DNA of 64,000 bases from Adiantum capillus-veneris (taxonomy: Eukaryota; Streptophyta; Polypodiopsida; Polypodiales; Pteridaceae), in contig CM043956.1 in the NCBI GenBank assembly GCA_014529385.2, positions 90,846,721 through 90,910,720 of the forward strand. The letters are read 5' to 3'. Positions within the stretch are counted from its first letter, which is position 1. Every line of letters starts with the position of its first letter. The notes under the pieces are model-generated. The model had not been told where the DNA came from and did not search any database. It saw nothing but the letters and a program-made list of their open reading frames with translations. The position numbers were made by a program, and so were the translations under genes. Shown here piece after piece: positions 44,757 to 55,974 of this stretch.

Positions 44757-46179
44757 TTACTCAAGGATGATGCTAGCCATTTGCAACGTTACTAGGTCGT
44801 ATCCTTCTTCGTCACAAAATTTCGTAGGTGTGCACTCGTTAACACATACGTCCAAGGTTGACAATATTTGAGTCCACCCGAATGGCTCAAATAAATGTTC
44901 CGGGAAAGGTTCTGGGAGATAAGCCTCGTCTTCTACGGATCTTTCCCAAACGCATTCCTCTTTGCTTATGTCTCCACAATCAGATGCTCCACACATCCAG
45001 ACATGCGCTTTCGTTTGCATACATGGAGGTATTTCTTTTTCATTTACAGTGGTTGAATTAAATTCTTGCACTGGTGTTTTTGCAATGTCTCTATAGTTGT
45101 GATCCTTCATGTTGATTTTCGTTATTAGCTCTTCGTGCCTTAGGTAGATTTGGTCGTACCCCCAATTTTGTATCATTTTGAGTTGACGCATAAATGGTCG
45201 TCCCAAAATAATGTCAAAGTTGTTCGTTCTCTCGAAATCCACCAAAGGTGTGCTCATAGTTAATTCCACACGAAGTTACAACTATTTGGTCCAGGATTCC
45301 CAATGGTCTCTCTACATACCCATCTGCGAGTTGCAGTTTCATTCTCGTTTTCCTGAGAGCTGGACGGCCCCATTTCTCCCAGATTTTCTTTGTACCAATC
45401 GCCACTCCCGCTCCACTGTCTAGGATAGCTATCGTTTTTATATCCTGATATTCAACAGGTAAGGTTGTATTCCCCTCCTTGCCTTCATAGTAATCTTCGA
45501 CCTTGTTTATGGGCACTGGTTGGGCTTTGGGTTGACCTTCCCGTTTGTTTTCTTCTCCCATAGGGTTTGTCGAAAGAGGAATCTTTACTCCTTTGTGCTC
45601 CAAATGTTTCCCCATGTCTTCCCATAAGTGTGGTCTGACTCTCAAGAGTTCGGACAGAGTGATTGTGCATGTTATAGGTGTCGACAGCATCTCTTGAAGA
45701 CTTTTTGAGTCAACCATATGTGGAATAGTTCTCATCTGGGATGGAACCACCCTTATCCTCGATTGTGCCTCATGTTCACCTATAAATGAAGACAGGGTTT
45801 TCAAGGATTGGGCTTTGCTTTCCACCAAAACCTCCGTTCTCGCATCCCCATACAGCGATTGTATATCGGCTGGATAAAATCCGTTATCCAGGTTAATCTC
45901 AGAAATTGGAACAGACTGTAACATCGCACTTCCGTTCTTTCTGTTTCTAATGGTTTTCCATAAGTGTTGTGGCCACTGTTCTTCAAATTCTGGAATTGGC
46001 ATTATCGTCATTGACTTAGCGTCATCAGTCATGTTCGGCACCACTCGATGATCCAGTGACAATATCGTTTCAGGCCTGGGTCCGTTTACTTGTTTTGGTT
46101 CATCGATTTTTAGTTTTTCTCGCTCTTTGTGAATCAACACTTCTTGTTCTGAGGTTCTAACCATCTTAGGTTCCATCAA
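44757..46179 (-). CDS. Element A first protease and linker
   Basis: Frame 46179-45214 contains TIAILDSGAGVAIGTKKIWE, the retropepsin Asp-Ser-Gly, then QLADGYVERPLGILDQIVV. The continuation in another frame, 45269-44757, has FDIILGRPFMRQLK, the ILG motif that closes the fold. Downstream is a Cys/Trp-containing linker (VWMCGASDCGDISKEECVWE) conserved in element B (IWMCRASNNGSLKREECIF). A frameshift near 45240 and a TAA at 44759-44757 break the reading. The protease would mature the gag-pol polyprotein. Confidence 0.8.
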
Positions 46180-46189
46180 TGCCTAGGTT

Positions 46190-46397
46190 GTTTCAATGAG
46201 GTGTTTACACATTTCCAAACGCTTCGTTTCCACTTCTGGTTGAGGATAAGTTAACCATCTCTGCTCTAAGGTCTGGTTTGTTTTTATCCTTGCTTCGTAC
46301 GCTTGTAATAGAGCATCTAACGGCTCTAGCACTTTCTCAACCAAGACTGATCCCCCTGAGGACGCTTTCCTCGGCTTGTTGTTAACCTCAGCAGTTT

Positions 46398-46433
<36 letters not shown>

Positions 46434-49350
46434 TCAGTTGCTCCTATGTTTCATGCAATTCGTTTTGCATTGCAATTTGGGTTTTCAACCTTCTTGTTTT
46501 CATCCTATCTCGTTTAGCCTTCCAGGATTTTCGTTGGGTTCTCATGGATAAACTCTCATTTTTTGTGGGTATCGACAACTCGACCTTTTCCTCCAAGGGC
46601 TCTTTTTTCCCTAAGTCCTTGGCTTGGGCTCTGGTTATCGCATTGATTTGGATCGTGGGATCGGTTTCTGGTCCGCTGCTTGCACTTGGTATCACCCCCA
46701 CAATATTCATAGTTACTTTTCCTTTTTTGTCCGGATTCTTTGGGCAATCCGGCAATATTTGATTCACACCACATCCGTCACAAAACCCAAAAATTTTCAC
46801 TCTTTCGCCTTTGAAAGGGCAGTTACGCTCCCAATGATCCGTACTTCCACAACTATAGCACTGTTCAATTGGTGGTTGATTTTGAGGAGGTGGTCCCATA
46901 GGTTGTCCTGCTCTATTAGGATATCCTCTTGGTTTCTAATTTTGGTTCGCAATGAACATTAACGTTCTTTCTTCTACCAAATATTGATCTCTCGAAGGTT
47001 GTGCTACATATGTTGGTGGTGCTATACCCTCACTATTTCCCCATGGTTGATAGGCTTCGTCTGCGTATATTTGTGATTCAGGTTCTGTTGTGTAAGGCTC
47101 ATTTGGTTCCTCATAATAATAAACTTGAAGTGTACTATTCGTTCCTGGTGATGTTTCACAAGGTTGAGCATACCTAATCATGGCTCTATTTTCCAGTGGT
47201 AATGGAGGTTTTTCACCCAACACAGGTTGAGGTATGTCTGCTCCTTCTACCAGATTCATATTTGGTCCAACTTGATATCTTGGAGGAGGCGGTTGGGATG
47301 GTCCTGCTGGAGGCCCATACGGTCTTTCTCTCACATAGTTTTTGTTATAAAAACACTCTTCCGTGCTATGATTTGTCCATTTTTGTTCTACAGCGCACCA
47401 TTTCAGTACTCGTCCATTCGCAACTAGTGCTTTTGGTTGTTGTGTGCACCACGGCGTCGGATGATCCATCCCACATATGTCACACTTCCTCATCTTAGAC
47501 TGTCTCATCACCGGATTTGATCTCATATGTTGCTGCATTCTCTTCGTTACCTCCTCTATAATTTGATCAGCTGTCAACATCAATGACTCATGAGCATCTT
47601 TCTTGGTAGAGGGTTCGCTTTTAATCAATGAAGAGCCACTGGTTACTGAATCAGTATCCTCTGACACTTCCCCATATGCTTTGCAATTATCGACAAGGTA
47701 TAACGCTTCCTTTGTAACTTGTTGAAATGTGCTACAAGCCTTCAAGTGAAGGTACTTTTTCAAGGTTTCATTCCTAAGTCCTTCAACGAAGAGTACAGAC
47801 AATCTCTCATCCTGCGGTCATTCCCTCCTCGGGCACCTCTCAATGTATTACTTGAATCTCAAGGTTGCTTCCTTCACTTTTTCATTCTCCCTTTGTTTAA
47901 ATGCGTATATCTGCGATATAGTATTATGCTTTATACCCCATTTTGAGAATTCTTCTGCGAACTCACGCAATACATGTTCAATATTCGGACAAGTTTCAGG
48001 GTTTAAAGGTTGAAACCATGTTCAGGCCGTCCCTTCCAAGGTTTTGCCCGAATCCCTCGTATTGAGTATGGAAATCAGTGATCTGTTCTACTCTTAAGAC
48101 TTTCTTGAAGAGTGATACATGGACATATGGATCCCCCGATCCGCTATACTTCTTCGGCATGCACTTCACTCTTGGGATGGTATGATCCGTCTATGGTCTG
48201 CGGCCAATCTCATTGCTCCCGTGTCTCGACTTAATCGTTCTCGTGCATCATGGAGGTCGTAGGTTGCTCTCGTTGGCTCCCCTGCCCCAAATCTACTACT
48301 AGGAGGAAAATGTGATGGGGTGGTTGCAAATTTCGGACCTACTGCCGTTTGTGTAGAGATGGGAACTGCACTACCTCGATTCGTAGCCATTGATTCTATG
48401 GACTGTAACATTCCCATGGGGCTTAGCATCGAATAATGAGGTCGACTGAAAGAATCAGCTACATGAGTCCTCCATCCACCTGTGGTCAACGGTTCTGGCA
48501 CAACAGTTGTAGGTGTTGGTCTTAGTGGGCTTGGAGTAACATAATACTGATGAAGTGGTCCCCCAAAGTACGTATATCCTTCCAACTCTTTTTTATCGAT
48601 TGCTGCATATCGTCTTCCATACTTGTGGTATGCGGCAATTTTCGTTTCCGCTCCCTCGGTGTAGGTGAAGACATAAAGTCTTTTCCGCTCAGTCATCTCT
48701 CCAACATAGGGTTCCTTGCATCTATAATAGAGATCTTGCTCTCCATTATTATACTTGTATAACCCCAAGTAGACATTATCCGTGTTGACTCTCAACGTTT
48801 CGTTTTCTCGCCTTAATCTCGCATTAGGTAAGCTCATTGTTGGTGCCTTTTCCTCATGTTCCTCGTCTATTTTGGCTTTTGTGCCCATTAATCCCCACTT
48901 GTCTACAATGTTAGGATTCAGGACTACCAATTACATGATACCCTCGTCATCTAGGTACCTATCTCTGCTATAGCTCACAGGCACTAAGTCCCTAAACTCA
49001 CTTGGTCTATCTTCTATTTTCACACAGTAGCGGTCCATACCATCTTTGTATATCTTGGCACCTTGCTTGTTGTCATATTGATACTTGATGAACAATAGCT
49101 TTAATGTGGTCGAGGGGTCTGATGGTCCTGCTGCCATGTTTTCTCTTCCGTTTAGTTTTAATTGTCCCAAGTGTTCTGTGAAATACTCAGAAGATCTCTC
49201 TGAAGAAGTATCGGAGATGCCTTCTTCAAGGATCGGCTCTAACGGTCGTACTATCTCTTGTTTTACACTCTCCTCCGTTGATACAACACTTGTTTGATCC
49301 GCTAAATTTAGGTGTGTGGTGTTGATTTGTTTTCCCGATCTCAAAAACAT
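46190..49350 (-). CDS. gag: Element A gag
   Basis: Starts MFLRSGKQIN at 49350; element B has the matching start (MNLRSGRI, then VSTEESV). The N-terminal region (49350-48166) has an unusual conserved stretch (YLGLYKYNNGEQDLYYRCKE, GGPLHQYYV) before the capsid-like gag domain at about 48160-47640 (MPKKYSGSGDPYVHVSLFKK in one frame, TWFQPLNPE and VLREFAEEFSKWG in the next). The 47802-46936 frame holds the domain tail (FVEGLRNETLKKYLH). CYSCGSTDHWERNC is a good CCHC knuckle; the following CDGCGVNQILPDC lacks the histidine. In-frame stops occur at about 48931, 46936 and 46444 and frameshifts near 48170 and 48060. From 47802 to 45214 the frame is constant, so gag and protease were one frame. Confidence 0.75.
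46400..46430 (+). repeat. (TC)n microsatellite inside coding sequence of element A
   Basis: A 30 bp TC run encoding alternating Glu-Arg on the minus strand between gag and protease. It keeps the frame here. Confidence 0.9.
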
Positions 49351-50193
49351 GAAGAAAGTGGGATTTACCGACTAAATCCAAACCTCTTACCTGGAGATGA
49401 AATGATCTTCCAATTCCTGCGCGACTGCATGGATTGTTACTTGATCGGTCTCTGCAAATGAATACACTGGATGGCTATGAGATCACTGTATCATTCCAAC
49501 TGTCAGCAGATTCATACTTCAAAATGATCTCAACACAATTTTTCTTGCAGATTATTGACGGTATGTCCAATTTGAGTTTTGACAACTCCTGATATCTTAA
49601 ATAGTCTAGGTCTATGAACAAGTCAAAAATGAGTTAGATCTGGGCCAAAGGTACACCGATCGCGATCATAGTACCTCGGCCAAATCTGATGAAAATTTGT
49701 TTGCTCCCTCTGACAAGTGTTTCCTAGTGTTTTGTGCTACCACTTTGTGATTTGAATCAATATCAACCCTGTTTGGTCAGATTTCAGAATTTCAGAGTCT
49801 TATGGTTTTTTTGGCCAAAGTTATGGTTTTTTGGTTTCTCGACTCTAACTTTTGCCCCAAATCTGATTGAGATGTGATTTGCTTATCCTACTCCTAAGTA
49901 CAAAACTGAAAAAACATAAGGAAATGAATCAAACAAAACAAACACGACGGATTTCGGGTGAGATTTCAGTACTCAATCGAATTAGAGAAATTGAAGAGCA
50001 AAAATGCTTTAACACTCTCACTCACAGCTCCCTAAATCTCCTAAGAGAGGATCTAGCCTGTCCACTGGCTCTAGACTCCACCAAGCTCTAAACCCTTGTC
50101 TAGCAACCTAACTGAGGTGTAAAATTAGATGTGTGGATTGATCTTTTTTAAGGAATCTAACTGCGCACTCGGTCACTCATCACCTAAGGTGCA
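49351..50193 (-). other. Element A 5' leader
   Basis: Non-coding DNA between primer site and gag ATG. Contains one palindrome (49650-49675) within a phrase like those in the spacer at 37600-38700 (TCTGGGCCAAAGGTAC before, TCGGCCAAAT after), so leader and spacer share repeat units. Confidence 0.6.
49650..49675 (+). repeat. Palindrome in the element A leader
   Basis: Centre GATCGCGATC, three unpaired bases on each side, then GGTAC/GTACC arms; 10 of 13 pairs fit. Confidence 0.8.
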
Positions 50194-50212
50194 TTCCTCG
50201 GCAGCGGCGCCA
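50194..50212 (-). other. Element A primer binding site, tRNA-Asp type
   Basis: TGGCGCCGCTGCCGAGGAA on the minus strand, one base after the LTR end. It resembles the TGGCGCCGTTGCCGGGGA site of Athila/Tat elements. Confidence 0.85.
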
Positions 50213-50213
50213 A

Positions 50214-51116
50214 TGTTTGCGGGTCGCCGCGACGGACGTCCATAGCATAGCTCTCAAGCATCAGCATATTTATCAATATAGGGGAAGCGACTCGGATGAG
50301 CCATGGAAACTCACTAGGGTGTCATTCCTAATGAAGTGAACTCGAAGAGATGCAACTACTAACTCTACAAGAAAATCAAACACATTACCGCCAAGTAATC
50401 TGCCTATGTCCTTCTACAAAGCTCTACAGTCATCACGCCCATGCAAATCATATCGGAATCGCACGAAACTTGAAGGGAAGCTGGGGATTATCAAGAACAT
50501 ATCCTATCACTATCACAACATTCTGGAGGGGTACAACGATCGCAATAGTTCGTCTCAAAGTCAGCAAAACAGTGAACAGGTGATCCTAATGGGTCGTTTT
50601 AGGGTCCCTAAAGCCCCTCCTAGGGTCAAAACAACATAAAACACGCATTTAGACACTCAAAACAGCGATTTAAGGCCTCAAACTCGAAGTTGAAAACCTA
50701 CACCGAATCTTGAATGATTACACTTCAATGGAAGAGCAAGATGAGAGGAAAACAATGCAATAAACAAATCTGAATTTGGATTACCGTAGCCACAATAGTG
50801 AAGATTACAAGTTTGAACAAGAAGGAGCTCTCAAACGTACGTTGTCTTCTCAGTTTTGCATCCCAAAAAAGATCATCCTCCAACTTACAAAAAATGACCT
50901 TTATAGATTAGGTCTTTACAAATGGCTTGTCCGGCCATAAGCTCCTAAACTTCTAACTGGCTCTCTAATATACAATTGCTCCCATAAGAATAATCATAAA
51001 TCCTTTGACAATTCTCTGCTTAGAGATGCTTCCTTACAAAAGAATTTTACAATGGTTTCTCAGAAAAATGTGATCCTTCTCTGGAAACGGCCACTTGTTG
51101 CTTCGTCCACCAAACA
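50214..51116 (-). repeat. Element A 5' LTR, 903 bp
   Basis: On the minus strand starts TGTTTGGTGGACG and ends CCCGCAAACA. Pairs with 33062-33976; the 12 bp length difference comes from small indels near 50440-50490. Confidence 0.9.
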
Positions 51117-51121
51117 CCGTG

Positions 51122-52250
51122 GGATCCTTTCCTTGCAGGGTTTTTGATTTTGGGTCCCCTTATCTCTCTTGGAACCCATCTTTCCAGGTCCTCACCTGCA
51201 GCTTGGCGACTTCTTTCATAAGTTTGCTTTTCTCTTTCAAACTTTGCCTTCTTTTGCTGAGGTTCTTCTTGATGTGAAGCTACTGCTTTCTTCTTCATTT
51301 CTTCAATTCTGGCCTTTCTTTCCTCATTGTCTGAGCTCTCACTGCTATGAGCTTTGTGGGGGAGCTTTCGGCAGATGCTTCATCTCACTTATATACTCTC
51401 TTTGATGAACGTGTGGTTCTGGGAGAAGGTTGTGAGGAAACAATCCATGTGTTGTGATCTAGGGCTGGCGGCAAATTGTAGGCCATGCCAATAGCATGAT
51501 ATGCTATTCTTGTAAGCACTTTAGGCGTGCCCAGATATGTGATTTTACCTTCTTTTTTTTTCCTTTCAGCGTTGTCAGCACATACTAAGCATGATCAATT
51601 GGCTGCCTGGTTGTTGACTTCACCACTTGGGTGAAGGTGGTCGCAACCGCATGGTTTGGGGTGGTGTACCTTGGCGGTTTCTTTGATAAAAAGTGGAAGT
51701 GTTGATGGTATAGGCGAGCTGGTTCTTCCACTTGCCTTTGGATAAGATCTGAAAAGGTGGCAGCAGCAGTCTCCTTGGTGAATGTGCATGTTGTCTTTCT
51801 ATCTTGGGCCCGCATTGTCATACCTTCAATCGGCAGCTTCAGTGCCTCAACCACAATCTTTTTTGTGATTACTACTTCTAATTTCTGCCCTTGTTGGTCA
51901 GTTATTTGGGCTGACCCATCCTCTTTGATTGTAGACAGTAGTTCATATGCTTTTTGAAAATCTACACCACATGGTTCCTGGTCGTAGAAGTTCCTTAAGC
52001 CTAGCTTTTTGTTGGCTTCTTTGGTGTCTGGCTTGGGAGCTACATCATATATCTCTTTTGGTAGCATTTGCAGTTCCACTTGGTGTTATTCTTTGCTCTT
52101 GAACCTGCCTGTGAAAATCGTAGTGTTGTTTTCTTCAAACTGTTCTCTTGACAAGTATGTTGCCCACTTGGGTATGGTTGATAGGGTGGCAACTCATGCA
52201 ACTTCTCTTTCTGTGACACCCTTTTCTTGGCCTTCTTGGCAGATTAAGTG
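51122..52250 (-). pseudogene. Element B accessory gene, N-terminal half
   Basis: Frame 52079-51585 holds the conserved domain: MLPKEIYDVAPKPD, GVDFQKAYELLSTIKEDGSA, VVITKKIVVEALKLPIEG and HFLSKKPPRYTTPNHAVA, each aligning with element A's IMPREIWNLP, DYTRAHKLMSSIQYDGQAML, VKITKEIINKALHFL and HFRVQKPPRYTEPILHIAVV. After a stop the chain continues (LTRIAYHAIGMAYNLP, matching LTRIAYQALGMIEDLP in A) into a Lys/Glu-rich stretch, and is cut at 51117 by element A. The rest is at 33061-30960. Conservation of the protein pattern between two diverged elements argues that it was functional. Confidence 0.7.
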
Positions 52251-52422
52251 AATACAGTGCCAAAGTTAGAAGATTCTGCAAATTCCGCTCTGAAATGCCT
52301 TGAGTTTGACTTGCTGACAAATGATATCCATTTTGCTTTAGATCAATTTTGGAGCATGCATAGATGCAAAAAAACATGTAAAGATCAAAATCATACAGTT
52401 CAGGCAAAAATTTGCAACAAAA

Positions 52423-52444
52423 GTAAATAATCGCGATTATTTAC
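52423..52444 (+). repeat. Perfect 22 bp palindrome, element B spacer copy 1
   Basis: Core AATAATCGCGATTATT with GTA/TAC outer arms; every base pairs. Confidence 0.95.
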
Positions 52445-52716
52445 ATCTGGGGATTTTTTCCAACTTTTTGCATTTTTGAGGTGATAGGCTTGAACCCTGT
52501 GGCATTTAGGTGCTCTGAGTGAAGTGTGGGCTCATTTGAGTGCACTGGGTGGAAATGGTGCCATATTTAGGTTTTCAGACTCTGAAACAGTAGATATACT
52601 AGGATTTTGAGTTTTAGAGTTCCAAACTTGCTTGAACTTGGTCAGTGGACTTGGGACATTATGTTCTTTGGTCCCATAAGGTCAAAGTTGCAAATTTCTC
52701 CCATTTTGGCAAGAAA

Positions 52717-52738
52717 GTAAATAATCACAATTATTAAC
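52717..52738 (+). repeat. Palindrome, element B spacer copy 2 (degenerate)
   Basis: Three changes from copy 1 (centre CACAA, one arm base). Confidence 0.8.
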
Positions 52739-53002
52739 TTTTGCATCACAATGTACATTTCTTGGTGCAACTTGGTTCTAGGCATGATGTAGACTTTGTG
52801 TATGAGATATGGGGTGATTTGGATCAAAAATATGACAGATAACTCAAAATTTGGATTGGAAAGACCTTGGTGAGTTTTTTGACAATTTCCAAGTTTTTCG
52901 TTATCATTTTGGCTCATTCATACTTGAAATCTGGCATGTGATGGATGTGCACAACAGATAGGTGAAGTGAAGGTATCATTTTCAAGCCAAAAAATCACAA
53001 AA

Positions 53003-53024
53003 GTAAATAATCGTGATTATTTAC
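53003..53024 (+). repeat. Palindrome, element B spacer copy 3
   Basis: One change from copy 1, at the centre (AATCGTGATT). Confidence 0.9.
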
Positions 53025-54619
53025 AGAAGTCAATTTCTTTTGCAAGACTTGACAATTTTTTGACCTAGACATATTCAATACATCTAAAACAAGTTCTAAA
53101 TTGAATTTGGTAAAGTTTTGTCGTGTCGGCATCAATTTGTGCTTTGTCCACTCTGAAATCACTAGCTTTTGTGACTAGATGGCCTGTGGAAGTTGGTTAG
53201 TCACTGTTGAAGCTATGGTCTTGTCCGCTACATAGTCCTGATGCTACCCATCCAATTTTGGCCCATTTGGAGTCAGTTTGACTTCGTATGTCAAATTTGA
53301 CGCTTTGTAGACTTCGAGCTATTTTGTACTATTCAAGAGCTTGCCTTGACTGTTTTTATGAAACCATCCATGTACATTGTGTATAGACCCAGTCTCTAAG
53401 TTGTTTGTGGAGTCAGAATCCAATTCTGGCAACTGGCAAAAACCTAGATTTTCTACTTGGGACCCCCTCGACCCTGCCGAATGGTCATCTGGTGATATAG
53501 AAGTGTTCTATTATATAGGAGCATGCTACAGTTCAATTCTCGTCCAAATTGGTTGAGCTGACAAGCCGCTATGGTCAATTTTGGGTCGCAAGACTTCATG
53601 CACTGTTGGGTTTCTAAGGTTTTTTTCCTGATTCTAAACTTGCTACCGGCCATATAGAATTGATCACTGATAAGCTTAGAACTTACCCCTCATGTCTTGT
53701 GTGAGATGGCGTTGTAAAAGGGCGACTGTGAACTCCGGAAATCGCGCCCGAAGAAGGCCGAGAGTTCTCTCTTCCAAGTGTGACTAGTGAAAATGAGGTG
53801 ATTTTGGGCTACCTTGGATATCTATACTCGGACTTCCCAAACTATTTTTCCCCAAATTCCCCCATTATTTCTACTAAGCCGTGAAATCTGTGTTAAACTC
53901 AAAATTTTCTTCAATCGGATTCCGGTAGCTCATTCTGCAAGAATTTGTGAAAGTAGGCCTTGACAGCCTAATTTAGGCTTTCTGCTTCCATCTGTCGGTT
54001 TGATTGAAATTTTTTGTGCCTGTCTGCCTTGTCCTTCTAATTATCATCGTATCTTCAATTTCTCCATCTGAGTTCATTTGCTATTTATTATTAATTTTTG
54101 GCCTATTTATTAAAAAAATAATAAAATACGTTAAAAAAGAAAAGTGAAAAATCAATAATTAGGAAAATCCACTAAAAAACACAGCTTTATTATTTTTTGG
54201 TGGATTTCTCTATTTTTAAGTCCCAATATCAAGAAAAATTGATAAAAATAACAAAAAAAGACCATTTTTGATGATTTTCTGATAGTATATACACTATTTA
54301 TACTCATTGGGCAGATGTTATCAGTTAAATTTTCTGATCTTGCAAAAAATCACAAGTTAACATCAAACTTTTTCCTCCCTCTTCAAACATTGCCCTTAAT
54401 TACTTAGTTCCCTTCCACCCCTTCTAGATGGCGTACTCCAAGATGACTGTGTGCATGGATTGAACAATCGTGTCTATGCATAGCCTTGGTTGGCTCTACC
54501 ATGCTTTGAAGATCTATGCAATTTAAACCATTATGTTGTGCAAGTGTTGGGTCTTGAGTAATTAACTCAAGGGTTTTTGAAGTCGAGGTTTGCTTTTTCT
54601 ATCTCCCAAAGAGAAAATC

Positions 54620-55972
54620 TTATAACTTGTGTGCTCTTTGCTTTATTGTACCATTAGGATGCTTTGGCACGCTAATTTCCTGAGCTGTTGGTATCAATAA
54701 TGATGGTCGTTGATCTTTTACTCTCCATTGGTATCTTGGTTTTTCTTCAATGAAATGTTGTGGTCGAGTGTTTTGAGACTTAACCCTCCACTGATTCATC
54801 GGTTTTACAGTTTGCGGAGGAGATAAGTGCTCTTTTTTCCTCCAAATCCATTTTGTTTTAGGTTCGCTGCTCGAAGATGCTCTTCTTTGTGTTTTGAACC
54901 TTGGAACCATCTTTGGTACAGTAAATGATGTTTTGGGCACCCAAATTTAATTCGGCTTGTCCTTAAGTTGTGCCTTTGGTACCCAGATATGCCTGACTCC
55001 TTGCATGCTACTTGTAGCATTTTCTTGTCTATAGGATGGAGAATATTGATTTCTTTGTGGTTTGCTCTGATAGTAACCTCCTTTCCATTCCTCTTTGCTT
55101 GGTGCAATTGGAACAATGAGTTGTCCGCCTTTAGGTGATAGTTTGAATTGATTGGTATCCCAATCTGGTACTGGCTTGTACATCCGACTCCATGAGATTC
55201 CAAGAATCATTGTTTCATTCATGTGTTCATATGGTAAGCATACAAACTAATGAGGGCATAAACATCCATGTACTATCACATTTAAGTTGACTTCTCCCAA
55301 TGTCGGTGTTGAGTTCTTGTTGCATCCTTTAATAGTCGATATTCCTGTTGTCAAAGACTGACTTGTTGCTTTCTTGTACGTGGAGTAGCTGACTACATTT
55401 ACTTGAGCTCTTGTATCGACCAATGCATTTGTGCTATGATTGTTCAGTTGTACTTTGATGCGAAGGTCCATTCCATCTAACCATTCATTATCCGTTGACA
55501 CTGCATTTCCTCTTCAGTACTGGGATCCGAGTTTCCTCTTGGACTTCATCAATAACCTGTTGTTGTTTTATCTTTCTTTGCTTTGCTGCATGCATCTTTT
55601 CTAGCAATTCATTGGTTAGTGGAAACTTGTACTTCTTTAAACGGCATCCACTAATCCAATTAGCCATTGGTTCACCATCTAGAGTGGACAACTCACCTGC
55701 TCCACTTGGAGATACATCATAAACAGTCCATTTTCCTTTTTCTTAAACTTGGGAATGTGTTGCTTAAGGGAATAGACTATAACTAAGTCCCCTTTTTTTA
55801 AGATTTTTGTAACTAGATGGGAATCAAAAAATTGTTTTTGTTTTCGCTTTTGTGCATAGATGTGAGCTACAATAGTTAGCCTTTGCTCATCAAGCTTTTC
55901 TAAATCTTCAAGTCTCTCTAACAATTCATGTCCAGTCCACTCAAGATCCTTAGCTACCCTTAGTGTCGGCAA
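54620..55972 (-). pseudogene. Element B integrase C-terminus and second retropepsin-like domain
   Basis: 55972-55679 holds DLEWTGHELLERLEDLEKLD and KKGDLVIVYSLKQHIPKFKK, and 55691-55488 holds ANWISGCRLKKYKFPLT: the integrase C-terminal domain, matching element A. 55501-55247 has MDLRIKVQLNNHSTNALVDT followed by RAQVNVVSYSTYKK: a retropepsin-like core in which the third active-site residue is Arg rather than Gly (DTR for DTG). 55222-54947 has MILGISWSRMYKPVPDWDTN, the ILG-type closing motif. The tail is basic with PRYQWRVKDQR-type repeats. Several frameshifts. The DTR change alone would abolish activity. Confidence 0.65.
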
Positions 55973-55974
55973 TA

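Larger units (their letters stand above)
33062..51116 (-). mobile_element. Element A: ~18 kb Ty3/gypsy element with accessory gene, nested in element B
   Basis: Paired LTRs at 33062-33976 and 50214-51116 in the same orientation flank, on the minus strand: primer site, 5' leader, gag, protease, RT, RNase H, double zinc module, integrase, second protease-like domain, an internal polypurine tract, a palindrome-bearing spacer, the accessory gene and the 3' polypurine tract. The LTR copies are clearly alike over their full length with scattered substitutions and small indels. Flanks CTGTG/CCGTG fit a 5 bp target duplication with one mutation. It lies inside the accessory gene of element B. Order PR-RT-RH-INT makes it gypsy; RT and primer style suggest the Tat/Athila side. 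Confidence 0.9.
52251..54619 (-). other. Element B spacer between pol and accessory gene, with palindrome array
   Basis: 2.4 kb without a supported gene. Palindromes at 52423-52444, 52717-52738 and 53003-53024 are 294 and 286 bp apart. The sequence between them is diverged but shares phrases such as TGAATTTGGTNAA and TTGAACTTGGTCAG. A purine-rich tract on the minus strand near 54372-54387 (AGAGGGAGGAAAAAG) is the counterpart in position of element A's internal polypurine tract but is weaker. Confidence 0.65.
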
